Notes: generated by a model not told the origin, from the sequence alone. 64,000 nt of DNA from Chloroflexota bacterium (GCA_030447745.1 JAUJOH010000001.1:187440-251439), one strand, 5' to 3'. Shown: positions 38,797-49,235, counted from the first letter of the stretch. Translations and numbers: made by a program.

Positions 38797-39753
38797 ATGA
38801 GGATCGCCGCGGCGCAAGCTCACACTCGATGGAACGATCCCGCGAAGACGACAGATGTGATCACGGACTGGATCGATGCGGCGGCCGCGGCCGGCGTCGA
38901 GCTTCTCGCATTCGGCGAGACGTTCCTCGGCGGGTACCCCTTCTGGGTCGACGAGACCGCGGCCTCGCTCTGGAACGACGACCTGCAGAAGCGCGCCTTC
39001 GCGCAGTACCTCTCCGGGGCCGTCGAGCTGTCCGGGCCGGAACTCGCGCGCATTGTCGAGTGCGCCCGCGATCAAAGGGTGTTCACGTATCTAGGCGTCG
39101 CGGAGCGGGGCTCGGGCGCAGCGCGCGGGACGGTTCGCTGCACGCTCGTCGCGATCGACTCCGACGCGGGCATTGTGAGCGCACACCGCAAGCTGATGCC
39201 AACGTTCGGCGAGCGCCTCGTGTGGGGAACCGGCGACGGGAACGGGCTTCGAGTTCACATGGGTCCCGGAGGCGTCCGCGTCGGCGGGCTGAACTGCTGG
39301 GAGAACTGGATGCCGTTGGCACGTGCCGCGATGTACGCCGGGGGCGAGGACGTCCACGTCGCGGTCTGGCCCGGCAGTGTAAGGAACACGGACGGGCCGA
39401 CGCGCTTCCTCGCTCAGGAGGGCCGCGTCTACGCCCTCTCAGCTTCCTCGTTGATCTCGCTCGCGGACGTCCCGGACGACTTTCCGCTCAAGGACGAGGT
39501 CGCGAGCAGGTACGGCGGCGACCGCGAGCACCTGCTCTACAACGGCGGCTCGTGCATCGCCGGGCCCGACGGGCAGTGGATCGTTGAGCCCGTGATCGGC
39601 GAGGAGCGCCTCGTCTGCGCCGACGTCGATGTCGCCCAGATCCGTGCCGAGCGTCAGAACTTCGACCCGAGCGGTCACTACAGCCGACCTGACGTCCTCG
39701 AGCTCCGCGTCCATCGACGCAGGTTGAACGCAGCCGACTTCGACGACGCGTGA
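38797..39753 (+). CDS. Carbon-nitrogen hydrolase (nitrilase family)
   Basis: MRIAAAQAHTRWNDPAKTTDVITDWIDAAAAAGVELLAFGETFLGGYPFW (catalytic Glu), HRKLMPTFGERLVWG (Lys), GGLNCWENWMPLAR (Cys). Confidence 0.9.
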   Translation: MRIAAAQAHTRWNDPAKTTDVITDWIDAAAAAGVELLAFGETFLGGYPFWVDETAASLWNDDLQKRAFAQYLSGAVELSGPELARIVECARDQRVFTYLGVAERGSGAARGTVRCTLVAIDSDAGIVSAHRKLMPTFGERLVWGTGDGNGLRVHMGPGGVRVGGLNCWENWMPLARAAMYAGGEDVHVAVWPGSVRNTDGPTRFLAQEGRVYALSASSLISLADVPDDFPLKDEVASRYGGDREHLLYNGGSCIAGPDGQWIVEPVIGEERLVCADVDVAQIRAERQNFDPSGHYSRPDVLELRVHRRRLNAADFDDA

Positions 39754-39832
39754 CGATAGCGGCGATCAAGAGACGGCCACCGGTCCGGCGCGCCGCATCC
39801 CTCAATGTTGATCGCTCCCTGCTCTTGCTCAG

Positions 39833-40783
39833 ATGATCCGATCCGCCCCGCCGCACGTTTTGATCGTCCTGTTCGTCGTGCTCGTCGTTGGGTGCACCCC
39901 ATCTGCGGCGATCACCCCCGCGGCAACAGCCGGCCCTTCCGCTACGTCCGTCGCCGCCGTCATGCCAAGCGCGTCGAGCCGCAGCACGGGACGGCAGGAC
40001 AGTCAAGAACCACGACGAGACGGCATTGCGCCGACGGCACGAGCGTCGACCCCCGCGCCCGGTGTGCCAACGCCGTCACCGGCCGGTACACCGCGCGCTC
40101 GCGGTCGCCCGCGGCCGCATATCGTTGAGCATGGCCCACGAGACAAGGACCGCATTGCGCTGACGTTCGATGCCGATATGACGCCTGATATGCAGAGACG
40201 ATTGCAGGCCGGCGTCGTCGGCTCTTGGTACAACACCGACGTCATCCGGGTCCTCGAGAAGTACAAGACGCCGGCGACACTCTTTCTGACGGGCCTGTGG
40301 GTCGAGAGTTACCCGGGGGAGGCTCGGGCGCTCGCGGACAACGAGCTGTTCGAGATCGGCAACCACTCCTATCGACACCACGCGTTCACGCCATCGTGTT
40401 ATGGCCTTCCCTCCATCGGGGATGAGGAGGACGAGTCGGAGATCCGTCGATCTCAACAGGTCATTCGCGAGCACACCGGACAAACGCCGTCGCTATTCAG
40501 GTTTCCCGGCTTGTGCTTCGACGCGTACGACGCACGCGTCCTTGCCGCGAACGGACTGACGGTCGTTCAGGGTGACCTTCCCGCGGGCGACGGCTTCAAC
40601 CACGACACAGCGTCAATCGTCGAGCATGTGACCCGCAACGTTCGGAATGGATCGATCGTCGTCATGCACATGCACGGCGGCCCGAACGCGCCGAAGACGG
40701 CCGATGCGCTCGAGCTCCTGATCCCGGAGCTGCAGAGAACCTACTCGTTGGTCACCGTATCCACGCTGCTCGACGACGGCTGA
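39833..40783 (+). CDS. Polysaccharide deacetylase, lipoprotein-type N-terminus
   Basis: LIVLFVVLVVGC lipobox-like; IALTFDADMTPDMQ; TPATLFLTGLWVESYPGEARALADNELFEIGNHSYRHHAFTP; SLFRFPGLCFDAYDARVLAANGLTVVQGD. Confidence 0.86.
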   Translation: MIRSAPPHVLIVLFVVLVVGCTPSAAITPAATAGPSATSVAAVMPSASSRSTGRQDSQEPRRDGIAPTARASTPAPGVPTPSPAGTPRARGRPRPHIVEHGPRDKDRIALTFDADMTPDMQRRLQAGVVGSWYNTDVIRVLEKYKTPATLFLTGLWVESYPGEARALADNELFEIGNHSYRHHAFTPSCYGLPSIGDEEDESEIRRSQQVIREHTGQTPSLFRFPGLCFDAYDARVLAANGLTVVQGDLPAGDGFNHDTASIVEHVTRNVRNGSIVVMHMHGGPNAPKTADALELLIPELQRTYSLVTVSTLLDDG

Positions 40784-40841
40784 ACGTGGGAGCCTCCGCA
40801 CTCGACGATTTCTCTGGCAGTGCGCGCGACCTACCAGGCGG

Positions 40842-41720
40842 CTACGGACGATAGAGTCCGTCAGCCCGCCAGACCGGCCGGCGCGCGAGCTCGCGGTCGA
40901 TCTCGTCGTCGGTTAGCCCTATCGGTCGGTAATGGAGCGCGAGGAACTTTCTGGCGCGGCGGTTCATCGCAGCTCGAACGGTCGACCTCTCGACTGAAAC
41001 CTGCGACAGGACGTCATCAACTGCCACGCGAAGCCAGGTCGCCCGGCTAACGCTCGTGGCAAGTGCCCCGTTCACCTCGATGACGCTTCGATAAAGCGCG
41101 GCCAACGTGGCCCTGACCTCGGGGTAGGCGAGTTGCACGCGCTTACCCGGAACAAGGATCGGGGCTCCCGCAGTCCGTATCCAACGGGCCTGAGCGTGAA
41201 GTGCCACCTTTTGCCACGTTTGCGCCAGGCCAGCCGTGGCCACGCCGCCTGAGTGAATGATCTTGTTCCTGAGGGCCTGCACGAAGTCGACAAGGGATTC
41301 CGCATCTGATTCCGGTGTCAGGCCGGCACGTCGCAGGTCGCCACGGAGGGGCCCAAGCATTCGCGCTTCTGGATTGCCGATGTCCAGAAGCTGCCCGTCA
41401 ATCTGCAGCAGGCGAGCTGCATCGACCAGCAGGTCGTTGTAGACGGAAACGGCGAACGGGATCGCCATCGCCGCGAGGAACGACTCACTTTCGGCGAACT
41501 GATCGACCGCCTTGCTGAGCTTGACCGACATGGTGCGAGCGTCCGCGACCGTCGGGAAGGCGTCGGAAAGGAGTTCCTCGCCGACACCACCGGCTACCAT
41601 ACGAGCAGCCTCAGTGGCGCCGATCTGTGTAGCTACGAAGGCGGCAGCGATGGCGTCGTTCGTCTGAACGCGCCACTTGGAGAAGTCTCGGAACGCGGGA
41701 TATCGGATGAGGGTGGGCAT
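40842..41720 (-). CDS. Hypothetical protein (292 aa)
   Basis: MPTLIRYPAFRDFSKWRVQTNDAIAAAFVATQIGATEAARMVAGGVGEELLSDAFPTVADARTMSVKLSKAVDQFAESESFLAAMAIPF...; non-repetitive composition unlike shadow ORFs. Confidence 0.65.
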   Translation of the reverse strand: MPTLIRYPAFRDFSKWRVQTNDAIAAAFVATQIGATEAARMVAGGVGEELLSDAFPTVADARTMSVKLSKAVDQFAESESFLAAMAIPFAVSVYNDLLVDAARLLQIDGQLLDIGNPEARMLGPLRGDLRRAGLTPESDAESLVDFVQALRNKIIHSGGVATAGLAQTWQKVALHAQARWIRTAGAPILVPGKRVQLAYPEVRATLAALYRSVIEVNGALATSVSRATWLRVAVDDVLSQVSVERSTVRAAMNRRARKFLALHYRPIGLTDDEIDRELARRPVWRADGLYRP

Positions 41721-42124
41721 ATTTCGCTAGTGCCCCGGCCGGCGGACGGTCGTCAGACGACCTGGCGTAGTGCGCGGACGTGGGCCGGACACACAGAGCG
41801 ACGACATGGACCACCGATCCCTGGAGCTACGTGCCTTCGCCGCCGCGTGGCCAGATGCGGCATATCCGCCGCGCCAGGAGCGAGGTCCGCGCCGTGATCG
41901 CCGTCTCGTCAAATCGATCTGCGTCGGCCACTCTGCGACTGGTTTACGGCGAGCATCAGCAGCTCTCGTCGCGGCCTGGTCCATGGCACTCATGTCTAAT
42001 CGGCGCACTCAAGCAGAACGGTCGTACCGTTGCTCGTAGGCACCGCATCTGGGACACAAGACCGAGCCAGGTGACGGTGGACGAACGTGCTCCGCCGCTG
42101 GGGCAGTCCCCGGAGGATGCGCTT

Positions 42125-42419
42125 ATGAAGCGATCAGTCCTATCGCTCGCGGCCGCTCGGCCTCGCGCTCGCCATCTCGGCCCCCGTGGCCGCGGACAGC
42201 GGCGACGCGGTCGAGATCATGGTCATGAAGCACGCGTGCGGCGAGTCGATCCAGTCGGAGGCGGACTTCGAGGCCGTCGAGGCCAAGGGCGAGGGCAATC
42301 CGGTCGAAGACGGCGAACAACCACCAGCTCTGCAGTCTCTTCCCGACCTGCACAAAGGACTGAGCCGAGTCGGTGCGATTAGGGTTCCTGGTTCGGCCCG
42401 TCGCGCTGATGGCTGATCC
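42125..42419 (+). pseudogene. Truncated or frameshifted secreted hypothetical protein
   Basis: MKRSVLSLAAARP in one frame; LGLALAISAPVAADSGDAVEIMVMKHACGESIQSEADFEAVEAKGEGNPV in the next frame. Confidence 0.35.
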
Positions 42420-42538
42420 CACGAGGCGTACTTGACGCGGTGCGAGAACGACAGGCCGTCCGACCGTCGAACGGCTTGCGGACCTGGACGGCTAAAGGCC
42501 GCCGGGACGACGGCCGCCCGGCTCGCCCGGTCCGCGAA

Positions 42539-43499
42539 CTACGTCGCAGTCGGCCGCGACGTTTCCGTTCCTGCCTCCTCCACCACCGTCCGCGCGCCCG
42601 ATGCTCGTCGTCGCTGCCGAAGGGCAAACAGAACCAGGATGACGATCGTCGCGACGTACGGCAGCATCGCCACGAACTGCGGCGGGATCGCGCTCCCTGG
42701 AGGCGCAGCGTGAGCATACATCAAGCCGAAGAGCAGGCTCGCTCCGAGCACCCCGATTGGGTGCGCCCGTCCGAACATCACCGCGACCAGGGCGATGAAG
42801 CCGCGACCGGCGGTCATCCCGAGGACGAACTGAGTGACCAGCGAGATCGACAGCTGCGCCCCGGCAAGCCCGCACAGGACGCCCGTGCCGACGAGCGCCG
42901 CGTAGCGCGTCGCGCGCACCGGGACCCCGACCGACGCCGCCGCGGCGGGCGCCGCCCACCGCCCGAAGGCGGATCCCCCACGGGTGGCGGAACAGCCAGA
43001 CCTGGAAGGCAATCGCGAGCCCGAACGCCAGATAGACGAGCGGGGAGTAGCCGGACACGAGCGGTCCGAGCACCGGCACGTCCTCGACGACGGCGATATG
43101 AATGTCGGGCAGGCCGCGCATCGACGGGTCGTAGAAGCTGCCCTGAACGCCGAAGACCGGGCGGATCAGGTAGCTCGTCAGCCCGAGCGCCAAGAGGTTG
43201 AGCGCGAGGCCGGAGACGATGGCGTCGCCCTCGAGGTCGACGACGATCACCGCGTAGACGGCCGAAAGGAGGGCGGCCGCCAGCACCGCCAGCGCGGCTC
43301 CCGCCCATGGGTTGCCGGTCCAGTACGTCCCCGCGACGGCGAAGAAGGCGCCGACGAGCATGAGCCCCTCGAGCCCGACGTTGAAGATCCCGACCCGCTC
43401 GCTGAGGATGCTGCCCAGCGCGGCGAGGAGGATCGGCGACACGAGCCGGATCGTCGACGCGAGGAGCGCCAGGTCGAAGACCGCAGGCAGCCAGTCCAC
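42539..43499 (-). pseudogene. Nucleoside/BMP-type ABC transporter permease 2, one apparent frameshift
   Basis: VDWLPAVFDLALLASTIRLVSPILLAALGSILSERVGIFNVGLEGLMLVGAFFAVAGTYWTGNPWAG...FRHPWGIRLRAVGG, then in another frame PAAAASVGVPVRATRYAALVGTGVLCGLAGAQLSISLVTQFVLGMTAGRGFIALVAVMFGRAHPIGVLGASLLFGLMYA. Break near 42950-42975. Confidence 0.75.
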
Positions 43500-43506
43500 C
43501 GAGGCC

Positions 43507-44581
43507 TCAGTCCGCGCCGATGGCGCGCCGGACGCGCGATGGATGGCGACCCGGATCGCGACGACGAGGATGATCGTCGCCTGAACGACGTCGACGAGCT
43601 GGAGCGGCACCTCGGTCGAGCGCGCATCCCGGTCGCCCCAACCTCGAGCCCCCCGAGGAAGAGGCCCGCGCCGAGGGTCAGGACCGGGTTGAGGCCCGTC
43701 AGGATGGCGGCAGTGAAGCCGGACCAGGCCCAGCCGCTCGTCGTGATGACGCCCTCGATGTAGCGATGGTTGACTCCGAGGACGACGAGCGCACCGGCGA
43801 GGCCACAGATCGCGCCGCTCAGCAGCGTGGCCGCCAGCACGCGTCGGGCGGCCGGGATGCCACCGTAGTCGGCGAACGCCCGGCTGTGGCCGACGATCCG
43901 GAACTCGTACCCGGCGACCGTTCGGGCCAGGAACCATCGGACGAGCAACGGCAGGACGACGATCACGAGCACGCCCAGATGCAGGCGGCTGCCCGGCACG
44001 CCGGGCAGCCATGCCGCCTCCGGGACGATCGGCGTCTGGGCCACGCCGCCGGCCGCCACGTCGCGCAGCGGATAGGTCACCACCCATGCCGCAAACAGCG
44101 CGCCGACGTAGTTCAGCAGGAGCGTCGTGATCAGCATCGGCACGCCGAGGCGCGTGTCGAGCACGCCCGGTAGGAACACCCAGGCGGCCCCCGCGAGGCA
44201 GCCGGCGAGGAGCGCGACGAGCGGCGCGATGGGGAATGGGATCCCTCGAAGCGCAAGCGCGGCGACCGCCGCGGCAAGGGCGCCGAGGATCATCTGGCCC
44301 TCGGCGCCGAGGTTGAGCGCGCCGGCCCGCAGCGCGAGCCCGATGCCGATCCCGGCGACGATGATCGGAATGCTGCGGACGACCGTGGCGGTCAGGTTCT
44401 GCGGCGTGCCGACGGCGCCCCGCAGCAGCTCGCCATAGGCGCCGAAGACGTCCTCGCCCGCGACGAGGATCGCGGCGGCGCCGAGCAGCAACGCGAGGCC
44501 GATGGCGATGAGCGGCACGGCCGCCGCGGCGACGACCGCGCGCGGGCCGACGCGGTGACGGCCCCCCGCCTCAACCGCCAT
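43507..44581 (-). pseudogene. Nucleoside/BMP-type ABC transporter permease 1, apparent C-terminal frameshift(s)
   Basis: RSIPIIVAGIGIGLALRAGALNLGAEGQMILGALAAAVAALAL...MLITTLLLNYVGALFAAWVVTYPLRD...GWAWSGFTAAILTGLNPVLTLGAGLFLGGLEVGATGM, then another frame STEVPLQLVDVVQATIILVVAIRVAIHR. Break near 43620-43630. Confidence 0.75.
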
Positions 44582-46145
44582 TGGGGCCTCGAGTCTCCAT
44601 CCCGGGCCCGGGCGCTCCGACGGCGGCTGTCCCGGCCATGAGCAACCCCAGCCGGACCTCGTCCGCCTCGGAGCCGGCGACCTCGCCGGCGATCCGGTTG
44701 CCGTAGAGGACGACGATCCGATCGGACAGCATCCGGATCTCCTCGAGATCCGAGCTGATCAGCAGGACCCCACTGCCCGTGGCGCGGCGATCAAGAAGCG
44801 CCCGGCGGACGAACTCGGTGGCCGCGACGTCGATGCCGCGGGTGGGCTGCGCAGCGACGGTCAGCGCGTGCGGGTCGGCGAGCTCGCGGGCGAGAACGAC
44901 CCGCTGCGCGTTTCCGCCGGACAGCGTCGCGACTGGCGCGTCCAGGTTACGGGCGGGGATCCGGAACGCGGGCACGACCCGTTCGCAACGCCGCCGGATC
45001 CCGTCCAGGTCGAGCAGCCGCCGCGGCGGCTCCCCGGGCTTCCCGGCGTGCCGCCCGAGGATCAGGTTGTCGCGAATGCTCGCGTCGCCGGCGAGGCCAC
45101 GACGGTAGCGGTCCTCGGGGATGTAACAGACGCCGGCGGCCCGCCGCTCGGCGACGGTCGAACCAGAAACGTCGCGGCCATCGACGACGATCCGCCCGCT
45201 CGCGATCGGGATGAGGCCGGCAATGGCGTCGGCGAGCTCCGCCTGGCCATTGCCCGCGACGCCGGCCACACCGACGATCTCGCCGGCGCGGACGACCAGG
45301 TCGACCGGCCCGAGACCCGGCGCGCGCACGCCGTGAAGCTCCAGAACCGGGCGACCGGCCTCGACGACCGGCCGCTCGAGGTCGATGACGACCTCGCGTC
45401 CGACCATCGCCCGGGCGAGCGTCGTGACATCGGTCTCGGCCGCCGCCAGCCTGGCGGTCACCCGGCCATCCCGGAGCACCGTCACCTGCTCGGCGTGGCC
45501 CACGACCTCGTCGAGGTGATGGCTCACGAACACGATCATCCGGCCCTCGGCGGCGAGGGCCCGGATCGTGCCGAACAGCCGATCCGACTCTCGAGGCGTC
45601 AGGACGGCCGTCGGCTCGTCGAGAATCAGGATCGCCGCACGACGGTAGAGGGCGCGGAGGATCTCCACCCGCTGCAGCGCGCCGACCGAGAGCGACGAGC
45701 CCCGTGCGTCGGGCTCGACGTCGCGCCCGAATCGGTCCGACAGCTCTCGCACCACGCGCCGCGCCTCGTCGCGGTCGAACAGCCCGAGCCGACGAGGCTC
45801 CTGGCCGATCGTCAGGTTCTCGGCAACGGTCAGCGACGGGAAGAGCATGAAGTGCTGGTGGACCATCGAGATCCCCAGCCGGTGCGCGTCCGGGACGTTC
45901 CCGATCGCCGCCTCCTGCCCATCGATCAGAATCCTCCCGGCGTCGCGCACGACGTGCCCGGCGAGGACCTGCATCAGGGTCGTCTTGCCCGCGCCGTTCT
46001 CGCCGACGACCGCGTGGACGCGGCCCGGAACGAGATCGAGATCGACGCCGTCAAGGGCCCGGACGCGGCCGTAGTTCTTAACGATGCCGCGCATCGAGAC
46101 GGTCGGAGCCACCCGTGGGGTGGCCCCGACCGGTGTGGCGGTCAC
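44571..46145 (-). CDS. ABC transporter ATP-binding protein with two NBDs (nucleoside/sugar type)
   Basis: VHAVVGENGAGKTTLMQVLAGHV; SLSVGALQRVEILRALYRRAAILILDEPTAVLTPRE; second NBD VARLSGGNAQRVVLARELADPHALTVAAQPTRGIDVAATEFV (read as VATLSGGNAQRVVLARELA in the track). Confidence 0.92.
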   Translation of the reverse strand: MTATPVGATPRVAPTVSMRGIVKNYGRVRALDGVDLDLVPGRVHAVVGENGAGKTTLMQVLAGHVVRDAGRILIDGQEAAIGNVPDAHRLGISMVHQHFMLFPSLTVAENLTIGQEPRRLGLFDRDEARRVVRELSDRFGRDVEPDARGSSLSVGALQRVEILRALYRRAAILILDEPTAVLTPRESDRLFGTIRALAAEGRMIVFVSHHLDEVVGHAEQVTVLRDGRVTARLAAAETDVTTLARAMVGREVVIDLERPVVEAGRPVLELHGVRAPGLGPVDLVVRAGEIVGVAGVAGNGQAELADAIAGLIPIASGRIVVDGRDVSGSTVAERRAAGVCYIPEDRYRRGLAGDASIRDNLILGRHAGKPGEPPRRLLDLDGIRRRCERVVPAFRIPARNLDAPVATLSGGNAQRVVLARELADPHALTVAAQPTRGIDVAATEFVRRALLDRRATGSGVLLISSDLEEIRMLSDRIVVLYGNRIAGEVAGSEADEVRLGLLMAGTAAVGAPGPGMETRGPNGG

Positions 46146-46164
46146 GACGGGTGGACCGCCTCGC

Positions 46165-47307
46165 TCACCCTTGGGCGAGGAAGTCGGTGACTACGAACAC
46201 GCCCGAGACGAACTGCTCCGCCAGGTCACGGACCTGGTCCTGGACCTCCTGCGGGATCCCGGACGGCGGAACGAGGTCCTCGAGGGTGATGAAGGCGGGA
46301 CCGACGCCCTGCTCGGCAAGGCCGTAGGCCGCCACGCCGCCGCTGAACTCGCCGCCGGCGAGATCGCAGACCGCCTCCCGAACGCCGACGTCGGTCCGCT
46401 TCACCATCGACTCGATGATGTGCTCGGGATCGATCGCCCGCTGGTCGGTGTCGACACCGGTCGTCATGAAATCGCGCTCGGCCGCCGCCTCGAAGACGCC
46501 CGTGTTACCGGCGGCCGAGAACGCGAAGACGTATTCGGCTCCGGCGTCGTTCTGCGCGAGGGCGAGCTCCTTGCTCGTGGCGGGATCATTGAACCCGGTG
46601 GCCCAGCCGAGGTCGACGGTGACCTCCGGGTTGACCGCTTTCACGCCCTCCTCGAACCCGACGGACCAGCGACGGAGGAACGGCGCGTCCACGGCGCCGA
46701 CCGCGCCGATCCGGGGCGACTCGGGGAAGCCCTCGTATTCACCGGTCGCGAGGAGCGCCAGGGTCGCACCGAGAAGGAACGTGCCCTCGTGCTCCTTGAA
46801 GAGGAGCCCGCGGACGTTCGGGCTCTCGACGGTCGCATCGACGATCGCCCACTGCTGGTCCGGGTTCTCGCCGGCCAGCCGGGTGACGGCGTCGACCGCA
46901 TCGAACGAGTTGGTGACGATCAGGTCGTAGCCCTCGTCGATCGCCGCCTGGAGGTTGTCCTCCATCGACGGGATGTCCGCGGACTCCACGACGCGCGTCT
47001 CGACGCCACACTCGGTGCCGCCGGCCTCGAGCCCGTCCACGATCAGCTCGAGGAACGGGTTCTGCCCGATCGGTCCCGTGCTCACGTACACGGCTCGCAG
47101 CCCGGTCGCGGAGGCAGCCGGGCCCGCGGACTCGCCGCCCGCGCTTGCCGGCACGCCGGCGGTGCCGCCGGATGGCGGATCGGAGGTCGCGGGAGCCCCG
47201 GCGGATGCCGCGGTCGATGCGGCGGGGGTGGGCCCGCCCGTGCCGCACGCCGCAGCGAGCAGGGCGACGGCGCCCGCCAGAGCTGCCGTCCGTCGAACGT
47301 GGTTCAC
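46165..47307 (-). CDS. BMP-family (Med/PnrA-like) substrate-binding lipoprotein
   Basis: MNHVRRTAALAGAVALLAAACGTGG lipobox; GQNPFLELIVDGLEAGG; NQQWAIVDATVE equivalent NPDQQWAIVDATVESPNVRGLLFKEHEGTFLLGATLALLATG; AEYVFAFSAAGNTGVFEAAAERDFMTTGVDTDQ. Confidence 0.9.
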   Translation of the reverse strand: MNHVRRTAALAGAVALLAAACGTGGPTPAASTAASAGAPATSDPPSGGTAGVPASAGGESAGPAASATGLRAVYVSTGPIGQNPFLELIVDGLEAGGTECGVETRVVESADIPSMEDNLQAAIDEGYDLIVTNSFDAVDAVTRLAGENPDQQWAIVDATVESPNVRGLLFKEHEGTFLLGATLALLATGEYEGFPESPRIGAVGAVDAPFLRRWSVGFEEGVKAVNPEVTVDLGWATGFNDPATSKELALAQNDAGAEYVFAFSAAGNTGVFEAAAERDFMTTGVDTDQRAIDPEHIIESMVKRTDVGVREAVCDLAGGEFSGGVAAYGLAEQGVGPAFITLEDLVPPSGIPQEVQDQVRDLAEQFVSGVFVVTDFLAQG

Positions 47308-48134
47308 CTGTTCCCCTCCGTTGTGCTCCCGTCGGCCGCGGCGAGTTGGCGGATGGCCTCGAGGCCGACCTCGATCATCCGCTCCTTGCCCTCCCGGACG
47401 ACGTCCCGATGCGGGTTGTAGATGCTGGCGTCCTCGGGGTCGCCCTCGGACGGATTGCCATCCACCGTGAAGATTCCGCCGGCCCGAACGCGCCGCAGGG
47501 CCGCGACGATCAGCAGCGCCGCGAGCTCCATCTCGTAGCCGACGAGCGGGGTCTGCGACCAGACCGCGCGCTCGTCGGGCAGTGCGCCGGGATAGAAGGC
47601 TGCCTTGGTCATCACCACGCCCGTCCCGAAACGGACGCCGCCGTGGGCCGTCGCGGCGTCCACGAGCGCACGCGTCACCGCGAGGTCCGAGATGGCCGGG
47701 TACGAGAGCGGCAGCAGCTGATGGCTGACGCCGTCCTCGCGGATCGCCCCCGTGGCGACGATCAGGTCGCCGGACCGGACCTCGTCGAGCGCCGAGCCTG
47801 CCGTCCCGAGCCGGATGATCGTCCGCGCGCCGCCGAGCACGAGCTCCTCGAACGCGATGGCGGCACCGGGCCCGCCGACACCGTGCGACGTCACCGTCAC
47901 GTCGATGCCGCGCCAGCGGCCCTGCCAGGTCACGTACTCGCGGTATCGGCCCAGCTCACGACCGCCATCGAGCCGCCGCCCTAGCTCGACCGCGCGGTCG
48001 GGGTCGCCGACAGTCAGGACGTACGGGCTGATCGAGTCCCGCGGAACGAGCAGACAGGGCAGCAGCGCCGAAGCCGTGGTGCGCGACGACTCGGCGGCCG
48101 GCGCGTCGCTCGTGGTCGTCAGTCGTCCAGCCAT
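47304..48134 (-). CDS. Nucleoside phosphorylase (PNP/UDP family)
   Basis: SPYVLTVGDPDRAVELGRRL; VTVTSHGVGGPGAAIAFEELVLGGARTIIRLGTAGSALDEVRSGDLIVATGAIREDGVSHQLLPLSYPA; VGYEMELAALLIVAAL. Confidence 0.88.
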   Translation of the reverse strand: MAGRLTTTSDAPAAESSRTTASALLPCLLVPRDSISPYVLTVGDPDRAVELGRRLDGGRELGRYREYVTWQGRWRGIDVTVTSHGVGGPGAAIAFEELVLGGARTIIRLGTAGSALDEVRSGDLIVATGAIREDGVSHQLLPLSYPAISDLAVTRALVDAATAHGGVRFGTGVVMTKAAFYPGALPDERAVWSQTPLVGYEMELAALLIVAALRRVRAGGIFTVDGNPSEGDPEDASIYNPHRDVVREGKERMIEVGLEAIRQLAAADGSTTEGNR

Positions 48135-48544
48135 ACCCGGTCCTGGTTGTCCGGATCATCGATCGGCGATGAGATGAACAGAACCCGGGGCGCGTCCCCG
48201 AACTCGCCGCCGTGGGGCGTGCCAGCGGGAATGATCCACACATCGCCCGGCTTCACCGGCCGCGTGACGCCGCCAACGGTCACGGAGCCGCTGCCGTGCA
48301 GGACGTAGCCGATCTCGTCGTGCGTCTCGTGAACGTGCCGGCGGAACGGCCCGGGGTGACCCTGGAAGACAAAGACGCTGGACTGTGTCCCATGTCCGAT
48401 GTACGTCCGCTTGAAGACGTCGCCCTCCGTCAGGAGATCGGCGTCGACTGCCGCGGCGACGTCCACGACGTCGACCTTCGTGTGAGCGATGGCCTGCTGA
48501 CAGGTCGGGCAGATGTGCTGCTCGTGGCCCGGCGTGTCGTTCAT
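48119..48544 (-). CDS. Cupin domain protein with N-terminal CPTC motif
   Basis: MNDTPGHEQHICPTCQQAIAHTKVDVVDV...GHPGPFRRHVHETHDEIGYVLHGSGSVTVGGVTRPVKPGDVWIIPAGTPHGGEF. Confidence 0.82.
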   Translation of the reverse strand: MNDTPGHEQHICPTCQQAIAHTKVDVVDVAAAVDADLLTEGDVFKRTYIGHGTQSSVFVFQGHPGPFRRHVHETHDEIGYVLHGSGSVTVGGVTRPVKPGDVWIIPAGTPHGGEFGDAPRVLFISSPIDDPDNQDRVWLDD

Positions 48545-48575
48545 CGCGTCATCCTCCTCGTGTGCGTGGGCTGCG

Positions 48576-49235
48576 CTACGGCCGTGGGGGTGCGGACGGG
48601 TCGACTCGGGCGCGATCGGCACGCGCGACGGTGGCCTCGAACAGGAAGTGATAGACCTCCGCGTGGCGCTTGGCCTCCATCACGTCGTCGCCCCAGATAT
48701 ACGCGCCGTGGTCGGCGACGACGATCGCGAACGTGGCCGCGAACCGGGGGTCGTCGAGTACCCGGGTGATCTGGTCGACAAGCTCCGGTTCGCGGGGCGT
48801 GTTGCGGATCACCGGCAGCAGGTGGACGTCGCGGTTTGCGACGCCACGGATGCCCTTGAGCATCTCGAGATCGCGGATCGCGACATGGTCAGCGCCCCGG
48901 GCAAGGTCCCCGGCGAGGACGGCCGAGAGCGCATGCGAGTGGACGACACTGCGGGCCCCGCGCTCGCGGGCGGCGAGGCAGAAGATTGAGTTGCACTCGC
49001 TCGGGCGGAGGGACTCGTTCGGCGGCCGGCCGACGATGCTGCCGTCCGCCGGGTCAACGGTGAAGAAGTCGTCGGCGCGGACGCGCTCCTTGTGGACGCC
49101 GGTCGGCGCGAGCAGGAGACCGCCACCGTCGGCCGGTCCGCAGATGCCCCCGCCGGTGCCCGATACCCAGTTCCGCCCGTAGAAGTTGCGGAGCAGCTCG
49201 GTCAGCAGCTGGCGGGTCTCGCGCTCCGTCGTCAT
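48576..49235 (-). CDS. Methylthioribulose-1-phosphate dehydratase / class II aldolase family (MtnB- or Ald2/DrdA-like)
   Basis: MTTERETRQLLTELLRNFYGRNWVSGTGGGICGP...LLLAPTGVHKERVRADDFFTVD...LRPSECNSIFCLAARERGARSVVHSHALSAVLAG...VADHGAYIWGDDVMEAKRHAEVYHFLFEA. Confidence 0.85.
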   Translation of the reverse strand: MTTERETRQLLTELLRNFYGRNWVSGTGGGICGPADGGGLLLAPTGVHKERVRADDFFTVDPADGSIVGRPPNESLRPSECNSIFCLAARERGARSVVHSHALSAVLAGDLARGADHVAIRDLEMLKGIRGVANRDVHLLPVIRNTPREPELVDQITRVLDDPRFAATFAIVVADHGAYIWGDDVMEAKRHAEVYHFLFEATVARADRARVDPSAPPRP

